Shown here piece by piece: positions 16,463 through 26,637 of a stretch of 64,000 bases of DNA; the first letter of the stretch is position 1; every line of letters starts with the position of its first letter. A program made the translations under genes and the position numbers. A model generated the notes under the pieces. That model had not been told where the DNA came from. It made no database searches and saw only the letters and a program-made list of their open reading frames with translations. This DNA comes from CAVSKL01 sp963728475 [NCBI: Candidatus Eiseniibacteriota bacterium] (GTDB lineage: Bacteria; Eisenbacteria; RBG-16-71-46; JABDJR01): contig CAVSKL010000002.1 in the NCBI GenBank assembly GCA_963728475.1, forward strand, positions 682,001 to 746,000, given 5' to 3'.

Positions 16463-17934
16463 GGGCGCAACCCTTCCGCGAACACCGCGGGGTCGAGCCG
16501 GCGGCGCATCCACCGCCGGAACTGGCCGCCGGCCTGGCGGACCAGGAACTCGCGCCCCCCGGTGAAGCGCGCCTCCGCCCGGGCCGCCGCCCGCTCCCAG
16601 GGGGTGGGTTCATCCCCGTAGCCCAGGTCGAGCACCGCGACCCCGGCCAGGTCCTCCGGGCGCGCGCGGTCCGCCGCCCGCGTCCCCGCCCCCGGGGGGA
16701 GCGCCACCACCACCGCGCGGAATCCGGCGGGACGGAACCCCTCCCCGTCGCCGCCGTAGCGGACGTTCAGCCGCGCGGCCAGCGCCCGTCCCCGGGCGTC
16801 CCCGCGGTTGAACACCGAGACCTCGGCGCCCAGATCCAGGGCCGCCGCGGATGCCGCCGCGCCCGCTCCCCCCGCCCCCAGCACCGCCACCGGATGCCCG
16901 GCCGAGATCCCCGCCTCGGCCAGGAGTTCCCGCGCCGCTTCCAGGTCGGTGTTGGCGCCGTGGAGAAGGCCGTCCTCCAGCCACACCGTGTTCGCCGCCC
17001 CCGTCCGGCGCACCCCGGGTTCGGGGCGGTCCACCAGCGCCGCCGCCCGCTCCTTGAAAGGGGCGGTCACGCTCACCCCGCGAAGCCGCCCCCGGCGCAC
17101 CCACTCCACCACCGGCTCGGGATCGGGGGACTCGAGGGGCAGGTAGAGGGCGCGCTCGCCGGAGCGGCGGAAGGCGTGGTTGTGGATCCGGGGGGAGAGC
17201 GAGCGGTGCGCGGGATGGCCGAGCACTCCGTAGAGCCGGGGCTGGGGAGGGAGCGAGGAGAGGCCGTAGATCCCGGTGAGCTGGGCGACGGTGGGCTGTC
17301 CGGCGGCGGTGGGGTCGGCGGGATCGGCGGCCACGAAGGTCACCGCGTTCCCTTCCAGGTGCCCGAGGATCCGCGACACGTGGCCGGTCCAGCCCATGGC
17401 GAACACCGTGGCCGGCGGGCCGCCCCCCTCCCCCGCCTCCGCGGCCAGGGCCAGCACCCAGTCGTTGACCTCAAAGCGGTGCGCGTTCACCGCCAGCTTG
17501 TGGAGCGCGGCGGGATGGCGGCGCACCCCGCGCCACGCCGCCACCACCTCGTGCGCGTCGCGGGGCGGGAGCACCAGGTGGCGGCTCACCCAGCGGCGTT
17601 CCGCCGGCACCGAGAGCGCCTCGGGATCTCCCCGCTCCAGGTCGCGCGCCTCCACGTCGATCCAGCGGAACCCGGCCTCCACCGCCCGGCGGAGCGCTCC
17701 CTCCGGCCGCGGGAGGCGGCCTCCCTCCTCCGGCGAGCGCCAGGTGAACACCCACTCCCGCCCCTCCGCCTGCGCCAGCGCCGCCCATTCCCCGGAGGCC
17801 GCGCGCCCGGGATCGAGGGCGTCGGCGCGAAGCTCCACCAGGGGAACCTCGGCGGGGAGGGCAGCGGCGCGGGCACGCGCCTCGGCCCCGGTGCGGGCGG
17901 CGACGCTGGCGCACAGCCGGGTGACGGCGGTCAT
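16459..17934 (-). CDS. aroDE: Bifunctional 3-dehydroquinate dehydratase / shikimate dehydrogenase
   Basis: Product of 491 residues from an ATG preceded by GAGGAGG. Residues 1 to about 215 form a type I dehydroquinase (VELRADALDPG, WVSRHLV, and the Schiff-base Lys in LHKLAVNAH). Residues about 225-491 form shikimate dehydrogenase (GVLGHPAHRSLSPRIHNHAF, VSVTAPFKE, GAANTVW, NTDLEAARELL, and the nucleotide fold VLGAGGAG). The fusion lets dehydroquinate be converted to shikimate by one polypeptide, as in plants and some bacteria such as chlamydiae and planctomycetes. It is the first gene of the operon and lies behind the leader peptide and terminator described below. Confidence 0.93.
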   Translation of the reverse strand: MTAVTRLCASVAARTGAEARARAAALPAEVPLVELRADALDPGRAASGEWAALAQAEGREWVFTWRSPEEGGRLPRPEGALRRAVEAGFRWIDVEARDLERGDPEALSVPAERRWVSRHLVLPPRDAHEVVAAWRGVRRHPAALHKLAVNAHRFEVNDWVLALAAEAGEGGGPPATVFAMGWTGHVSRILGHLEGNAVTFVAADPADPTAAGQPTVAQLTGIYGLSSLPPQPRLYGVLGHPAHRSLSPRIHNHAFRRSGERALYLPLESPDPEPVVEWVRRGRLRGVSVTAPFKERAAALVDRPEPGVRRTGAANTVWLEDGLLHGANTDLEAARELLAEAGISAGHPVAVLGAGGAGAAASAAALDLGAEVSVFNRGDARGRALAARLNVRYGGDGEGFRPAGFRAVVVALPPGAGTRAADRARPEDLAGVAVLDLGYGDEPTPWERAAARAEARFTGGREFLVRQAGGQFRRWMRRRLDPAVFAEGLRP

Positions 17935-17983
17935 CGGCCTCCTCAGATCGGGGCCCGGCCGGGGTGCGGCCGGCGCTCCGGGC

Positions 17984-18018
17984 AAAAGAAAAGGCCCCTT
18001 TCCATGGGGAAAGAGGCC
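17984..18018 (-). terminator. Intrinsic terminator of the aromatic-operon leader (attenuator)
   Basis: On the minus strand, GGCCTCTTTCC (18018-18008) pairs with GGAAAGGGGCC (18003-17993) around a 4-nt loop with one mismatch, followed by TTTTCTTTT (17992-17984). It lies 26 nt after the leader-ORF stop and 50 nt before the aroDE start. It can therefore stop transcription before the operon. Confidence 0.8.
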
Positions 18019-18043
18019 GGATCGGAACCACCGGAAGGGACGT

Positions 18044-18130
18044 CTAGACGGACGCTCCTCCCCGACCCGGCCGGCGCCAGGCGCCGGACCACCGGTAGCC
18101 ACCGTAGGTGCGGGAGAATGGGAGCGACAC
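18044..18130 (-). CDS. Leader peptide of the aromatic operon (Phe/Tyr/Trp rich)
   Basis: A 28-codon ORF from a GTG at 18128-18130 with GGAGGAAAC directly upstream, ending at TAG (18044-18046). The peptide begins MSLPFSRTYGGYRWSGAWRR: Phe at 5, Tyr at 9 and 12, Trp at 14 and 18. Five aromatic codons occur in 14 positions, including two of the rare Trp codons. After the ORF an RNA segment GGGGAGGAG (18063-18055) can pair either with TCCCTTCC (18040-18033) or with the 5' arm of the terminator. This is the mutually exclusive folding expected of ribosome-controlled attenuation. Stalling at Tyr or Trp codons would free the operon for transcription. The function is inferred from position, codon content and structure; no assay is implied. 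Confidence 0.8.
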   Translation of the reverse strand: MSLPFSRTYGGYRWSGAWRRPGRGGASV

Positions 18131-18165
18131 GTTTCCTCCAGGCGGAATGAAAAACCGAGGAGCGA

Positions 18166-18194
18166 AGCGTATCAGGCGCCGGGGACCGGGTCAA
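18166..18194 (-). promoter_or_regulatory. Promoter of the aroDE-trpEFBA-tyrA-aroF operon
   Basis: On the minus strand, TTGACC (18189-18194), exactly 17 bp, TACGCT (18166-18171). It overlaps the last codons and stop of larE. The predicted start near 18159 places the leader-peptide start about 29 nt into the transcript. Confidence 0.6.
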
Positions 18195-19023
18195 CCGCGT
18201 CCTCGTCCGGGGCCGGGCCGCCGTTCAGGCGGCCGCTCCGGAAGGGTTCCAGGTCCAGAGCCACGAACCGGAAGCCCGCCTCCTTGATCGCCCGGTCCAC
18301 CCGGTCCCGGGTCTCGGGATCGGTGAGCCGCAACCACTCCCCCCGTCCCAGCTCGATCCGGGCAACCTCGTCGTGGAAGCGCACCCGCACTTCGCGGAAC
18401 CCTTCCCGCCGGAGCGCCTCCTCCGCCCGCTCCACCCGCTCGAGCCGGCCGGCGTCGATCGTGGTGCCGTAGGGGAAGCGCGAGGAGAGGCAGGCCATGG
18501 CCGGCTTGTTCCAGGTGGAAAGGCCGAGGTGGCGGCTGAGCGACCGGATCTCCTCCTTGCCCAGCCCCGCTTCCAGGAGCGGCGCCCGCGCGCCGCGCTC
18601 CCGGGCCGCCCCCATCCCCGGCCGGTGGTCCCCCACGTCGTCGGCGGTGGCCCCGTAGACCACCACCGGCAGGTCCAGCCGCGCCGCCGCCGCAAAGCAA
18701 TGATCGAAGAGCTCGCTCTTGCAGAAGTAGCACCGGTTGGTGGGATTCCCGGCGAAGCCGGGACGGTCCAGTTCGTGGGAATCGATCCAGAGATGGCGCG
18801 CCCCGATCCCCCGGGCCAGGGACTCCGCCTCGGCCCGTTCCCGGGCGGGCAGGCTCGGCGAGACCGCGGTCAGAGCCACCGCCCGGTCCCCCAGCGCGTC
18901 GTGGGCGAGGCGAAGGAGGAGGGTGGAGTCCACCCCCCCCGAGAACGCCACCACCACCCCCCCGGCCTCCCGCAGGAGACCGAGGACGCGGCGGTGCTTG
19001 GCGGCCAGTTCGTTTCCGATCAT
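18172..19023 (-). CDS. larE: LarE-type ATP-dependent sacrificial sulfur transferase
   Basis: Product of 283 residues. The PP-loop SGGVDST lies at 28-34 and activates a substrate carboxylate with ATP. NRCYFCKSELF and the KPAMACLSSRFPYGT segment follow, with Cys178 at the place of the sacrificial Cys176 of Lactiplantibacillus LarE. In that pathway LarE donates sulfur from its own cysteine to make the nickel-pincer nucleotide cofactor of lactate racemase. larA, larB and larC are not in the window, so the cofactor role here is inferred from the family. The gene ends 42 bp before the leader peptide and carries the aromatic-operon promoter in its tail. Confidence 0.9.
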   Translation of the reverse strand: MIGNELAAKHRRVLGLLREAGGVVVAFSGGVDSTLLLRLAHDALGDRAVALTAVSPSLPARERAEAESLARGIGARHLWIDSHELDRPGFAGNPTNRCYFCKSELFDHCFAAAARLDLPVVVYGATADDVGDHRPGMGAARERGARAPLLEAGLGKEEIRSLSRHLGLSTWNKPAMACLSSRFPYGTTIDAGRLERVERAEEALRREGFREVRVRFHDEVARIELGRGEWLRLTDPETRDRVDRAIKEAGFRFVALDLEPFRSGRLNGGPAPDEDAVDPVPGA

Positions 19024-19104
19024 GGGGGGCCTTTCCGGAAGATGCGGGGCCGGCCCCGGCGGGCCGCGTCCGCGCCGCGGGGCGGCGCGGAGAACCGACC
19101 CCCA

Positions 19105-19133
19105 ATGCTAAACTTATCCGCCACGGTGATCAA
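19105..19133 (-). promoter_or_regulatory. Promoter for larE
   Basis: On the minus strand, TTGATC (19128-19133), 17 bp, TAGCAT (19105-19110). Exactly the same two hexamers and spacing occur at 33822-33850 before the beta-helix gene. The leader before the larE ATG is about 75 nt. Confidence 0.6.
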
Positions 19134-19167
19134 ATCGTAAGCGGACCGCCGCCCAACCGGAGCCCGG

Positions 19168-21411
19168 ATGAACGCCCATTCCATTCCCCCGCTCGACCGC
19201 TCCCGCCGGGTGGCCCTGGTGGTCGGAGTGCTGCTTCTGGCCGCGGCGGTGCGCGGGCTGTTCGCCCTGGACGTGCACCGCCTCGCCCTCTACCAGGAGC
19301 CCACCGGGGACGCCGCCACCTACGTCCAGGCCGCCCAGGCCCTGGCCCGGGACGGCCTCGCCGCCCCCCTCGGCAAGCCCTACGCCATGGCCCCCCTCTA
19401 TCCTTTCTTCCTGCGCTTCACCGGCGACCTGGGCTGGGGGCCGGACGGAGCGCGGACGATCCAGTTCCTGCTCGGGATCGCCGGGGTCCTCCTGCTCGGA
19501 TCGGTGGGAAGACGCTGGGGCGGCAATGCGGGGGCGATCACCGCCGGCCTCTTCGCGGCGCTCTACGGGCCCCTGGTCTTCTTCGAGGGGGAGCTTCTCT
19601 CCATCTCCCTCGCGGTCTTCTTTCTGGAGGCGGCGCTCTTCCTGTGGGGACGGGGGCGGGCGGCGCTGGCCGCCGGGTTCGCCCTGGGCCTGGCCGCCCT
19701 CGCCCAGCCCAACCTGCTCCTGGCCGGGGCGGCGGCGGCCGGGGCCTCGGTGCTGTTTCCGGAGCGGTTGGGGTGGCCCGGACGGCGCGCCGCCCTGCTC
19801 CTCGCGGCGGGGCTCTGCCTGCCTCCCGCCGCCACCCTCACCCGGAACCTGGCGGTGTCGGGCGAGCCGGTCCTGATCTCCCTCAACGGAGGGGTCAACT
19901 TCTACCTCGGCAACAATCCCGAGGCCGACGGCACCTTCCACATCCCCGATCGCTCGGGGCTTCTCAACCGGCCGGAGGGGCTCTTCACCAGCGCCCGGGC
20001 CCAGGCGGAGAAGGCGGCGGGCGCCCCGCTCGGCGCGGCCGCGGTGGACCGCTACTGGTGGCTGCGCGGGGCCGACTTCTGGATCGGGAGTCCGGGGAGG
20101 GCGCTCTCGCTCCTCTCGCGGAAGGTGCTTCTCTGCCTCAACAACTTCGAGATCCCCAATCACTTCGACTACGGCTACATCCGGTCGCGGGCGCCGGTGT
20201 TGCGCTTCCTGCCCACCTTCGGCTGGCTCCTTCCCCTGGGCGGCGTGGGCCTGATGCTGGCGTGGCGAAGACGGCGGCGGGCGGGAGCGGTCCTGTTCGC
20301 GGGGGCGCTCCTGTCGGTCGCGCTCTTCTTCGTGACCGCGCGCTACCGGCTCCCCCTGGCCGTGTTCCTCATTCCCGCGGCGGGGGTGACGGTGGAGCGC
20401 GCCCTGGCCTGGCGCAGGCGGGGCGGGCGCGCGGCGCGGCTGGGCACGCTGGGGGGGGCGGCCGCGCTCTACGCGGTGCTGGCGTTCGTCCCCCTCGTGC
20501 GGGGCGGGACCACCCGCGCGCACATGTTGAACCTGGAAGGGGCGGCGCTGGCCGCCAAGGGCGACCTGGACGGAGCGACCCGCGCCTTCCGCGAGGCGGT
20601 GGAAGCCGATCCGGATCAGCCGGAGGCGCTCAACAACCTGGGGAAGATGCTGGCGGCCAGGGGGGACGTGACCTCGGCGGTGAACGACTACCGGCGGGCC
20701 CTGGGCCTCGATCCCACCCAGGCCGAGACCTACTTCAACCTGGAGGAGCTCTACCGCAAGGCGGGCCGCCACCGGGACGCGATGGAGATCCTCTCCCGGC
20801 TGGTCGCCGCCCGCGGCGGGGACGTCGCCGACGTGGCCGGGGAGCTGAACTACCGGCGGGGGGTGAACGCGTTCGCCCTCGGCGATACCGCGGAGGCTCT
20901 GGACCGGCTCCAGGACGCAGTCCGGAGCGAGCCGGACCTGGCCGGGGCGTGGCTCACCTTGAGCGTGGTCGACCGCAAGACCGGCCGGCTGGAGGAGGCG
21001 GTGAAGGCGGCCCGCAAAGGGACCGAGCTTGCTCCCGACAAGCAGGAGACCGCGCTCATGCTCGCCGCCGCCCTCGAGGCCGGCGGGGCCTACATGGAGG
21101 CGGCGGGGGCCTACCAGCGCGCGCTCCGGATCGGACCGCCCGGCCCCGAACTCGAATACCGGCTGGGACACGTGCTGTTTCTGGCCGGGCGGGACGCGGA
21201 GGCCGAGACCTATCTTCTCGACGCCACCAAGGACCGTCCCTATTCCCCGGCCCTCTGGGACCTGGGGCGGCTCTACGAGCGCCAGCGCCGGGAGGACAAC
21301 GCCCGCACCGCCTACCAGACCCTGGTGAAGCTGAAGGCCCCGGAGGCGGCCGAGGCGCGAGCGCGCCTTGCCGCGCTCGGGCCCGTTTCCGGACATGCTC
21401 GCGAGAACTAG
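19168..21411 (+). CDS. GT39/ArnT-like membrane glycosyltransferase fused to TPR repeats (paralogue)
   Basis: Product of 747 residues. It has the same plan as the gene at 6052: GT-C-type membrane helices in residues about 15-450 (early loop with EPTGDAATYVQAAQAL, then PYAMAPLYPFFLRF), then a TPR tail from about residue 455 to the end with seven or so repeats (VEADPDQPEALNNLGKML, LGLDPTQAETYFNLEELY). The shared VNFYLGNNPEADG segment marks the paralogy. A lipid-linked sugar donor and a periplasmic acceptor are expected for the family. The TPR part may recruit a partner protein. The end overlaps the next gene by 17 bp, which is coupled to it. Confidence 0.85.
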   Translation: MNAHSIPPLDRSRRVALVVGVLLLAAAVRGLFALDVHRLALYQEPTGDAATYVQAAQALARDGLAAPLGKPYAMAPLYPFFLRFTGDLGWGPDGARTIQFLLGIAGVLLLGSVGRRWGGNAGAITAGLFAALYGPLVFFEGELLSISLAVFFLEAALFLWGRGRAALAAGFALGLAALAQPNLLLAGAAAAGASVLFPERLGWPGRRAALLLAAGLCLPPAATLTRNLAVSGEPVLISLNGGVNFYLGNNPEADGTFHIPDRSGLLNRPEGLFTSARAQAEKAAGAPLGAAAVDRYWWLRGADFWIGSPGRALSLLSRKVLLCLNNFEIPNHFDYGYIRSRAPVLRFLPTFGWLLPLGGVGLMLAWRRRRRAGAVLFAGALLSVALFFVTARYRLPLAVFLIPAAGVTVERALAWRRRGGRAARLGTLGGAAALYAVLAFVPLVRGGTTRAHMLNLEGAALAAKGDLDGATRAFREAVEADPDQPEALNNLGKMLAARGDVTSAVNDYRRALGLDPTQAETYFNLEELYRKAGRHRDAMEILSRLVAARGGDVADVAGELNYRRGVNAFALGDTAEALDRLQDAVRSEPDLAGAWLTLSVVDRKTGRLEEAVKAARKGTELAPDKQETALMLAAALEAGGAYMEAAGAYQRALRIGPPGPELEYRLGHVLFLAGRDAEAETYLLDATKDRPYSPALWDLGRLYERQRREDNARTAYQTLVKLKAPEAAEARARLAALGPVSGHAREN

Positions 21412-23140
21412 CGTTCGCGCGTCGGCGGTCGTGGCCGGCGCGCTGCTCTTGCTGGCGGGCCGGCTCTGGACCGCGGGCTGGCTCTCCGGGCATCCCTTCT
21501 TCGCCTACGGCATCGACTGGTTCTTCAAGCTCGGGCCCGGGGAGCCGGGCGCCTACCTCCGGGAGCTGGCCGCGGGCATCCCGGCGGCGGCGCTGATCGC
21601 CTGGGGCCTCGCTCCGCGCTTCGCCGCCGCCGCCCCCGGCCTTCACGCCCTGGTCCGGAACGAACGCCGGATCACCGCGGGGCTGGCGGTGCTTGCCGCC
21701 GCGCTCACCCTGGGGGGCGGGCTCTGGCTCCTGCGGAACCGGGTGGTGACCGACGACGAATACGTCTACCTCTTCCAGGCGCGCCTTCTCCTCCACGGCC
21801 GGGCCGCCGCCCCCGCGCCCCCCGGCTCCAACTTCCTCATCAACGTCTTCGTGACGGTCGTCGACGGCCGCTGGTTCGGGCAGTATCCGCCCGGGCAGCC
21901 GCTCTTGCTCGCCCCGGCGGTGGCCCTCGGCGTTCCCCGCCTCACCCCGGTGATTCTGGCCGCGCTGAACGTGCTCCTCACCGCCTCCTTTCTCCGCCGG
22001 GCCGCCGGCGCGGGAGCGGCGCTGGCGGGAGCGGCGCTGTTGGCCACCTCGCCGCTCTTCCTCCTCACCGGAGGCACCCTCCTCAGCCACCCCGCCACCT
22101 ACTTCGGGCTGGCGCTGGCCGCCTACGCCACGCTCCGCGCGGCCGGGGGCTCCTTCCGGTGGGGGCTGGCCGCGGGCGCGGGCCTGGGGCTCACGCTGAT
22201 CACCCGCCCCTACACCGGGGTCACCCTCGGCGCCTTTCCCGCCGCCGCGCTGGCCGCCCTCGCTTTCCGCCGCTCCCGCTACCGCGCCCTGGGCGGGGCC
22301 GCCCTCGCCGGCGCCGCCTTCGGCCTCTTCTTCCTGGCCATGAACCGGGCGGTGAGCGGTGATCCCTTCACCACCGGCTACGGCGCGGTGCGCGGGGCGG
22401 GGATGCGCGAGTTCGGGTTCGGGACCATCATACCCGGCGTCCACGACCACACCCCGCTCCAGGGGCTCGTCAACGCCGCGTTGCTTGCGGTGCGCTTCCA
22501 CTTCTGGTCGTGGGGCTGGCCGCTGGCCCTGGTTCCCGCCCTCTTCGCGTTCGGTTCCGGGGCCTCGGAGAGGGGGCGCCGGGACCGCACGCGCGCGGTG
22601 GCGGTGCTGGCCGCCCTGGCGGTGGCGGTGGGAATCGTCTCCTACGTCCCCTACTGGTCGATCGGGGTGGCCGACACCGGCCCGGTCAAGACCTACGAGA
22701 TCCTTCTCCCCTTCGCGATCCTGTCCGCGATCGGCGCCCGCGGCTGGGCCCGGCGCTCGGGGATCGGCGCCCCCGCCGCCTGGGGGGCGGCCTCGCTCCT
22801 GGCCGCGACGGCGCTCTTCTGGCCGCCGCAGCTCGCCCATCTGCGCGCGCTGAGCGCGGGGGTGGCGGAGCCGCTCCGGATGGTGGAGAACACGGTGGAG
22901 CGGCCGGCGGTGGTGTTCGTGGACCGGGTCCAGCCCGACCACCCCCGAAGCTGGGTCTACGGCCGCCCCGATCCCCGGCCGGATCTCTCCGATCCGATTC
23001 TCTACGTGCGGAACCTCGGACGTGAGGACGCCGCGTTCTGGCGGCTTCACCCCGAGCGCCACCCCTATTACCTCGGGTACAATGACGGGCGCTTCACCGT
23101 GGTTCCGCTCGCCGCTCCGTCCACCCGACCGAGGCCCTGA
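21395..23140 (+). CDS. Polytopic membrane protein, GT-C-like
   Basis: Product of 581 residues from an ATG inside the end of the preceding gene. It has about eleven hydrophobic segments and a short periplasmic C-terminal part ending in a Pro/Arg tail. An acidic pair occurs in the first long loop (NRVVTDDEYVYLFQARLLL), followed by WFGQYPPGQPLLLAPAVALG and a later ITRPYTGVTLG. The DDE loop and the Pro/Gly/Gln motif are reminiscent of ArnT/PMT-type glycosyltransferases, but I cannot assign a donor. Coupling with the TPR-bearing paralogue upstream suggests a joint role in glycan or glycoprotein assembly. Confidence 0.8.
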   Translation: MLARTSVRASAVVAGALLLLAGRLWTAGWLSGHPFFAYGIDWFFKLGPGEPGAYLRELAAGIPAAALIAWGLAPRFAAAAPGLHALVRNERRITAGLAVLAAALTLGGGLWLLRNRVVTDDEYVYLFQARLLLHGRAAAPAPPGSNFLINVFVTVVDGRWFGQYPPGQPLLLAPAVALGVPRLTPVILAALNVLLTASFLRRAAGAGAALAGAALLATSPLFLLTGGTLLSHPATYFGLALAAYATLRAAGGSFRWGLAAGAGLGLTLITRPYTGVTLGAFPAAALAALAFRRSRYRALGGAALAGAAFGLFFLAMNRAVSGDPFTTGYGAVRGAGMREFGFGTIIPGVHDHTPLQGLVNAALLAVRFHFWSWGWPLALVPALFAFGSGASERGRRDRTRAVAVLAALAVAVGIVSYVPYWSIGVADTGPVKTYEILLPFAILSAIGARGWARRSGIGAPAAWGAASLLAATALFWPPQLAHLRALSAGVAEPLRMVENTVERPAVVFVDRVQPDHPRSWVYGRPDPRPDLSDPILYVRNLGREDAAFWRLHPERHPYYLGYNDGRFTVVPLAAPSTRPRP

Positions 23141-23898
23141 TGCCCGACCGTGCCGACAGGACCCGCTTTCCGTTTGGCCGGGCGCTCCCCCTCGCCTTGG
23201 CGGTGCTCGCGCTGGGCGCCGGCTGCGGAGGGGACACCCCCACCCGGCCCGGCGGCTCCACCGGGCCGGGCCCCACCGCGCCCGAGGACTTCTTCTACGA
23301 GCCGCCGGCCTTCTGTTTCACCGGCGGGGGCGCCTCCGCCACCCTCTCCGTCTACAACCTGGGGCCCGACACCCTGGTGATCCGTGTGCGCCACGCGCCC
23401 GCCGGGAGCGCCGGGCTGCCCGACTCGCTGGTCCTCGAGCCCTATTCGACCCGGGACCTGGACTGGACCTGGAATGCGGCCGGTCCCTATCCGGCCGCGG
23501 ACTCGGTGGTCGCCGACACCAACGACCCGTCGCGCTCCCACGTCCGGTGGCCCGCCCGGACCGAGGATCCCTCCGGGTTCACCGACGTCTCCGCCCCGGC
23601 GGCTCCGGTCCCGGCCTACCCCCGGGACGGCGCCTCGTTCTCGGTCGGGGACACCATCCACGTGGCCTGGAGCGCGCTCGACGACTGCTCGGGGATCGAC
23701 CACTACCAGATCCAGATCTCCACCAACTCCTCCTTCACCGGGGCGCTTGCCCTCGACGCCCCCGTTTCCGGTCCGGCCGGCGACGTGTTCCCAGAGGCCT
23801 CCGACGTGGGAGTCGCCTACTGGCGGGTGTACGCGGTGGACGGCGGCAGGCTCCGGGGTCCCGCGAGCCCGGTCCGGAGCTGGACCATCCACCCGTGA
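23140..23898 (+). CDS. Lipoprotein with FN3/Ig-like C-terminal part
   Basis: Product of 252 residues. The ATG overlaps the previous stop (TGATG). The signal peptide ends LGAGC with Cys at 29. The first half (SVYNLGPDTLVIRVRHAPAG) looks like a beta-sandwich. The second half (VGDTIHVAWSALDDCSGIDHYQIQIS) matches the FN3-like pattern seen in secreted proteins that display sequences on the cell surface. No catalytic motif is visible. It is the third gene of a four-gene coupled run, and its stop overlaps the next GTG. Confidence 0.8.
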   Translation: MPDRADRTRFPFGRALPLALAVLALGAGCGGDTPTRPGGSTGPGPTAPEDFFYEPPAFCFTGGGASATLSVYNLGPDTLVIRVRHAPAGSAGLPDSLVLEPYSTRDLDWTWNAAGPYPAADSVVADTNDPSRSHVRWPARTEDPSGFTDVSAPAAPVPAYPRDGASFSVGDTIHVAWSALDDCSGIDHYQIQISTNSSFTGALALDAPVSGPAGDVFPEASDVGVAYWRVYAVDGGRLRGPASPVRSWTIHP

Positions 23899-24817
23899 CC
23901 CGGCGCCCCGCGGTCCCCTTCGCCCTGATCGCCGCCTCGGTCCTGGCCGCGGCGCTCACCGCCGCCGCCGGCGCGGCCCCGCCCCCCCGCGAGGACGCGG
24001 TGGGGATCCTCGACTGGCGGGGCTACCCCCAGAACTTCCGGTGGCGGCTGGAGTGGGAGCCGGTGGCGACCTGGAAGGCGGGAACGTGGTCGGCGCTCCC
24101 CCCCGGCGCCCGTCCCCGCGCGGACTCGGTGTTCGCGCCGGGGGGACCGGCGCCTTCGTGCCCCGGGAATGGACCGACACCTTCTGGGCCTGCGACACCT
24201 TCCCGGTGGCGGTGGGGACGTGGATTCCCGGAACGATCCCCCCGGAGCTGGAACTCGACGATCCGCTCCCCGGGATGTCGCACCGCGGGTGGGCGTGGTG
24301 GGGTCTCAACGATCCGGCCGAGGTCTGGCACGGGTCGGTTCGCCCGGAGGAGCTGGGAGCGGCGCTCTCGGGCCTCTCGCGCGACGCCCGGGAGGCGGCG
24401 CGGACCGAGCTTCCCCCCGGCCTCGAGATCGATCCCGAGGTGCCCTGGATCCGGGAGGCTCTCCGGCTCGGCGCCTCGTGGGAGGACTCCACCCTGGAGC
24501 TGGTGGGCCGGTTCCGGGGGGCGGTCCGCCTTCGCGGGGGGGGCGCCTCCTCCCCCGCGGTGTTCCACTTCTGGGCGCGATGGCGGGACGGGGAGCGGAG
24601 CTTGCGCTACGGCCTCCTGGACCTTCCCGAGGCCGGCGCGGGGCGGCTCTCGCGCCGGCTGGTGGGAGCGCTTCGCGCGCCGGGCGCGACCGAACCCTCG
24701 GCGATCTTCCGGGAAACTTCCGAGGCCGGCCGCCGGGTGACGGTGATGGAACTCCTCCCCTCGGGGCGGTTCCAGACCGTGCTCCGGAGTCCGTGGGTCG
24801 GCTGCGGGGCTCCCTGA
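23895..24817 (+). CDS. Exported protein of unknown function, frameshifted once
   Basis: The start is the GTG at 23895 overlapping the previous stop (GTGA). A signal peptide (FALIAASVLAAALTAAAGA) is followed by DAVGILDWRGYPQNFRWRLEWEP. The frame breaks at a run of six G (24140-24145). One more G joins it to TGAFVPREWTDTFWACDTF, and the protein then runs to the TGA at 24815-24817, about 307 residues. The second part is rich in Trp, Pro and acidic residues (MSHRGWAWWGLNDPAEVW). I recognise no family. The break has the same form as those in apbC and trpB, so I treat it as an error rather than a real truncation. Confidence 0.7.
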
Positions 24818-24845
24818 GCGAGCGGCGCCTCCCCACCGCGGCCGG

Positions 24846-26637
<1,792 letters not shown>

